Shown here piece after piece: positions 22,759-24,268 of a stretch of 24,268 nucleotides of DNA. The notes beneath the pieces are model-generated. The model worked only from the letters and a program-made list of their open reading frames with translations, was not told the DNA's origin and searched no databases. This stretch comes from Thermosaccharophagus gerlachensis (GTDB lineage Bacteria; Armatimonadota; Fervidibacteria; Fervidibacterales; Thermosaccharophagaceae), in NCBI GenBank assembly GCA_041538025.1, contig JBGOEV010000038.1:1-24268 (forward strand), given 5' to 3'. Position numbers and translations under genes: made by a program. Numbering within the stretch: position 1 is the first letter of the stretch; the number at the start of each line of letters is the position of its first letter.

Positions 22759-24072
22759 ATGCTTCACGCTGGTTTTGCTAAGGTAGACATAACTCCACCT
22801 ATGAATGTATGGCTCAGTGGTTATGCTGCTCGCACATCTCCAGCCATTGGAATACACGATGAACTTCATGCGTGTGCTCTCGTGATGAGTGATGGCGAAC
22901 GGAAGGCTGCGGTGGTATCGCTTGACTTAATAGGGCTTGACTTTGAGCTCGTTGATACAACGAGGGCTCTTGTTTCAGATTGGGTTGGCATAGACAACGA
23001 TGCGCTTTTGCTCAACTGCTCACACACTCACTCTGGTCCGAGTGTTTCATCTCTTCGTGCTATGGGTGATGTGAATAAGGCTTATGTTCAGTTGCTTCCG
23101 ATGAAGATTGCAACGGCGGTCAAGCTCGCCAGCGAACAGATGAGACCAGCAAAGGTCTTGCTCGGCATATGTGAAGGTGCAGTTGGAATGAACAGGCGTG
23201 AAAGGAAACCGAATGGCTCAATACAGCTTGGGAAGAACCCCGAAGGTGTGATAGACCCAAATGTGTATGTGCTACGCTTTGATGGAGAGGATGGTAAGAC
23301 GCTTGGGCTTGTGATGCATCATGCAGCGCATCCTGTTGTGCTCGGTCCGAGCAATTTGCTTGTATCGGCTGACTACCCGGGAGTTGCAGTGAGAGCAGTT
23401 GAAAGTGTTCTTGGTGGGAATGTGACCGCAATGTTCCTTCAAGGGTGCTGTGGCAACATAAACGCTTTGAGGGAAAGACAAACATTTGATGAGTGTGAGA
23501 TGGTTGGCATAGCCTTTGCTGGGGCTGTGCTTAGAGCTTTCGCGTTCGCACAAGAAATTAAACCGTTGCCACTTCTTTCAAAGAGGCAGATGCTTCAGTT
23601 GCCGCTCACCCCACCACCTATGGAAGAGGTTGAGAGAACACTTGATGTGTATAGCAAAGAGTTGAATGAAGCAAGGCAAGCAGGCAACGAAGCAAAAGAA
23701 CGAATCGCAAGCGCAATGTTGAGTTGGGCTGAAAAGGCTAAAGAGTCGTTAGCTTCGGGATGTGAGCAAAGAATGCAACCGTTTGATGTGACCATCTTGA
23801 GATTGGGCGAAATCGCTATAGTCGGTCTATCTGGGGAAGTGTTCATTGAATACGCACTCAACATTAGAAAAGCTTCACCGTTCAAGGAGACACTCGTCCT
23901 CGGGTATACAAATGGTTGCATAGGTTATGTGCCAACGGAAAGCGCTTTCTCCGAAGGTGGTTATGAGGTTGATACAGCTTACAAATACTATGGGACATTC
24001 ATGCTCTCACCAAAGTGTGAACAAATAATTTTGAGTGAGGTCAAGACGATGCTTGATGAGTTAGCACACTAA
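22759..24072 (+). CDS. Neutral/alkaline ceramidase-like hydrolase, no signal peptide
   Basis: 437 residues similar to the N-terminal catalytic domain of neutral/alkaline non-lysosomal ceramidases. Visible: AGFAKVDITPP (4-14), CSHTHSGP (87-94, His89 and His91), MHHAAHP (186-192, likely zinc ligands), SADYPG (203-208), LQGCCGNIN (228-235), GLSGEVFIEYA (356-366, Glu360) and GYTNGCIGYVPTESAFSEGGYEV (382-404). Secreted ceramidases have a Ser nucleophile in a GDxSPN motif at the place of GCCGNIN here, so the chemistry may differ. There is no signal peptide or C-terminal beta-sandwich domain, suggesting a cytoplasmic enzyme on another amide or ester substrate. ATG behind GGGAGTGATG. Substrate unknown. 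Confidence 0.85.
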   Translation: MLHAGFAKVDITPPMNVWLSGYAARTSPAIGIHDELHACALVMSDGERKAAVVSLDLIGLDFELVDTTRALVSDWVGIDNDALLLNCSHTHSGPSVSSLRAMGDVNKAYVQLLPMKIATAVKLASEQMRPAKVLLGICEGAVGMNRRERKPNGSIQLGKNPEGVIDPNVYVLRFDGEDGKTLGLVMHHAAHPVVLGPSNLLVSADYPGVAVRAVESVLGGNVTAMFLQGCCGNINALRERQTFDECEMVGIAFAGAVLRAFAFAQEIKPLPLLSKRQMLQLPLTPPPMEEVERTLDVYSKELNEARQAGNEAKERIASAMLSWAEKAKESLASGCEQRMQPFDVTILRLGEIAIVGLSGEVFIEYALNIRKASPFKETLVLGYTNGCIGYVPTESAFSEGGYEVDTAYKYYGTFMLSPKCEQIILSEVKTMLDELAH

Positions 24073-24086
24073 CCACAACTGCGGTA

Positions 24087-24114
24087 TTGACAGAAGATTT
24101 TTTTTTGCTATACT
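24087..24114 (+). promoter_or_regulatory. Strong extended -10 promoter
   Basis: A perfect TTGACA (24087-24092), a 16-base spacer containing nine Ts, and TATACT (24109-24114, 5/6) preceded by TGC, an extended -10 element. Transcription should start near 24121 and drive the gene at the right edge. Confidence 0.8.
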
Positions 24115-24242
24115 TAATCACGGAAGCGAAACCGACCGGTTGAGAAGCGCAAGAAAGAGGGGTGATGGTTAAATTGAGAGGGCATGTTAAAACAAGGAGG
24201 GCGCACAAAGATAAAATCCTATTGCTCAAGGAGGGATGTGAG

Positions 24243-24268
24243 ATGAAGAAGCGAAGTGGATTTGGTTT
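24243..24268 (+). CDS. 5' end of an unknown gene, cut by the right edge
   Basis: An ATG at 24243 lies 8 bases after a strong AAGGAGG and begins MKKRSGFGF before the window ends. The same frame is open upstream to another ATG at 24165 (26 codons earlier), whose purine-rich GAGGGG is too close to be a good ribosome binding site. If the upstream start is used, the protein has a basic 26-residue extension. The short basic start followed by Gly-Phe recalls a prepilin leader, but the third residue after it is not the usual Leu. Too little is present to assign a family. Confidence 0.5.

Noticed and set aside
24098..24106. Run of nine Ts read as a terminator of the ceramidase-like gene
   Set aside because: No hairpin precedes it; it is better explained as the spacer of the extended -10 promoter.

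Overview
The window reads as ordinary chromosomal DNA of a free-living, probably thermophilic, diderm bacterium. It is densely packed with housekeeping and envelope genes. It uses GTG and TTG starts freely, and Shine-Dalgarno sequences are mostly of the GGAGGTGA/GGGGTGA type. Apolipoprotein N-acyltransferase implies lipoproteins and most likely an outer membrane. The gene set (stand-alone biotin carboxylase with BCCP, B12-dependent ribonucleotide reductase, DUF3084 protein, short PheT, neutral-ceramidase-like hydrolase) suggests a poorly sampled phylum such as Armatimonadota/Fervidibacterota. That placement is inference from protein flavour only. I see no transposons, phage genes, CRISPR arrays, tRNA or rRNA genes. 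No gap between genes exceeds 300 bases.

Left part (1-5811): the 5' end of a glycosyltransferase runs off the left edge on the minus strand. Reading rightwards are accB, a small membrane-anchored pseudopilin-like protein, and accC, which together supply the biotin carrier and biotin carboxylase half-reaction of acetyl-CoA carboxylase (or another acyl-CoA carboxylase). A minus-strand sugar-phosphate isomerase-like TIM-barrel gene meets accC tail to tail. Then come an HD-GYP-type protein whose HD motif has become HN, and an AAA+ ATPase with a winged-helix-like N-terminus.

Middle part (5856-12902): a calcineurin-like phosphoesterase; a two-CBS-domain protein with a clear sigma70-type promoter and a strong intrinsic terminator; a Ppx/GppA phosphatase starting only 26 bases after that terminator; an exported phosphodiester-glycosidase (NAGPA-domain) protein; and class II ribonucleotide reductase NrdJ. 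In front of nrdJ is the clearest regulatory signal of the window: a near-consensus promoter with two NrdR-box-like sequences 32 bp apart, one in the -35/-10 spacer and one over the start region.

Right part (12952-24268): an FtsB/DivIC-like protein overlaps lnt by 49 bases; lnt ends 10 bases inside the convergent thpR. Then pheT (lacking the N-terminal tRNA-binding domain), an AmrS-like radical SAM protein and a metallo-beta-lactamase-fold hydrolase form a tight run. They are followed by a class V aminotransferase and ridA, a sensible pair because RidA destroys reactive imines made by PLP enzymes. A DUF3084 coiled-coil membrane protein lies on the minus strand, divergent from a neutral-ceramidase-like hydrolase, with a 20-bp near-palindrome between them. 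The window ends with a strong extended -10 promoter and the first codons of another gene.

I do not see a clear-cut new multi-gene system. The most interesting items are the tandem NrdR operator, the atypical biotinylation motif in AccB next to an embedded pseudopilin-like gene, the degenerate HD-GYP protein beside an uncharacterised AAA+ ATPase, the short PheT, and the terminator pressed against the Ppx/GppA gene.
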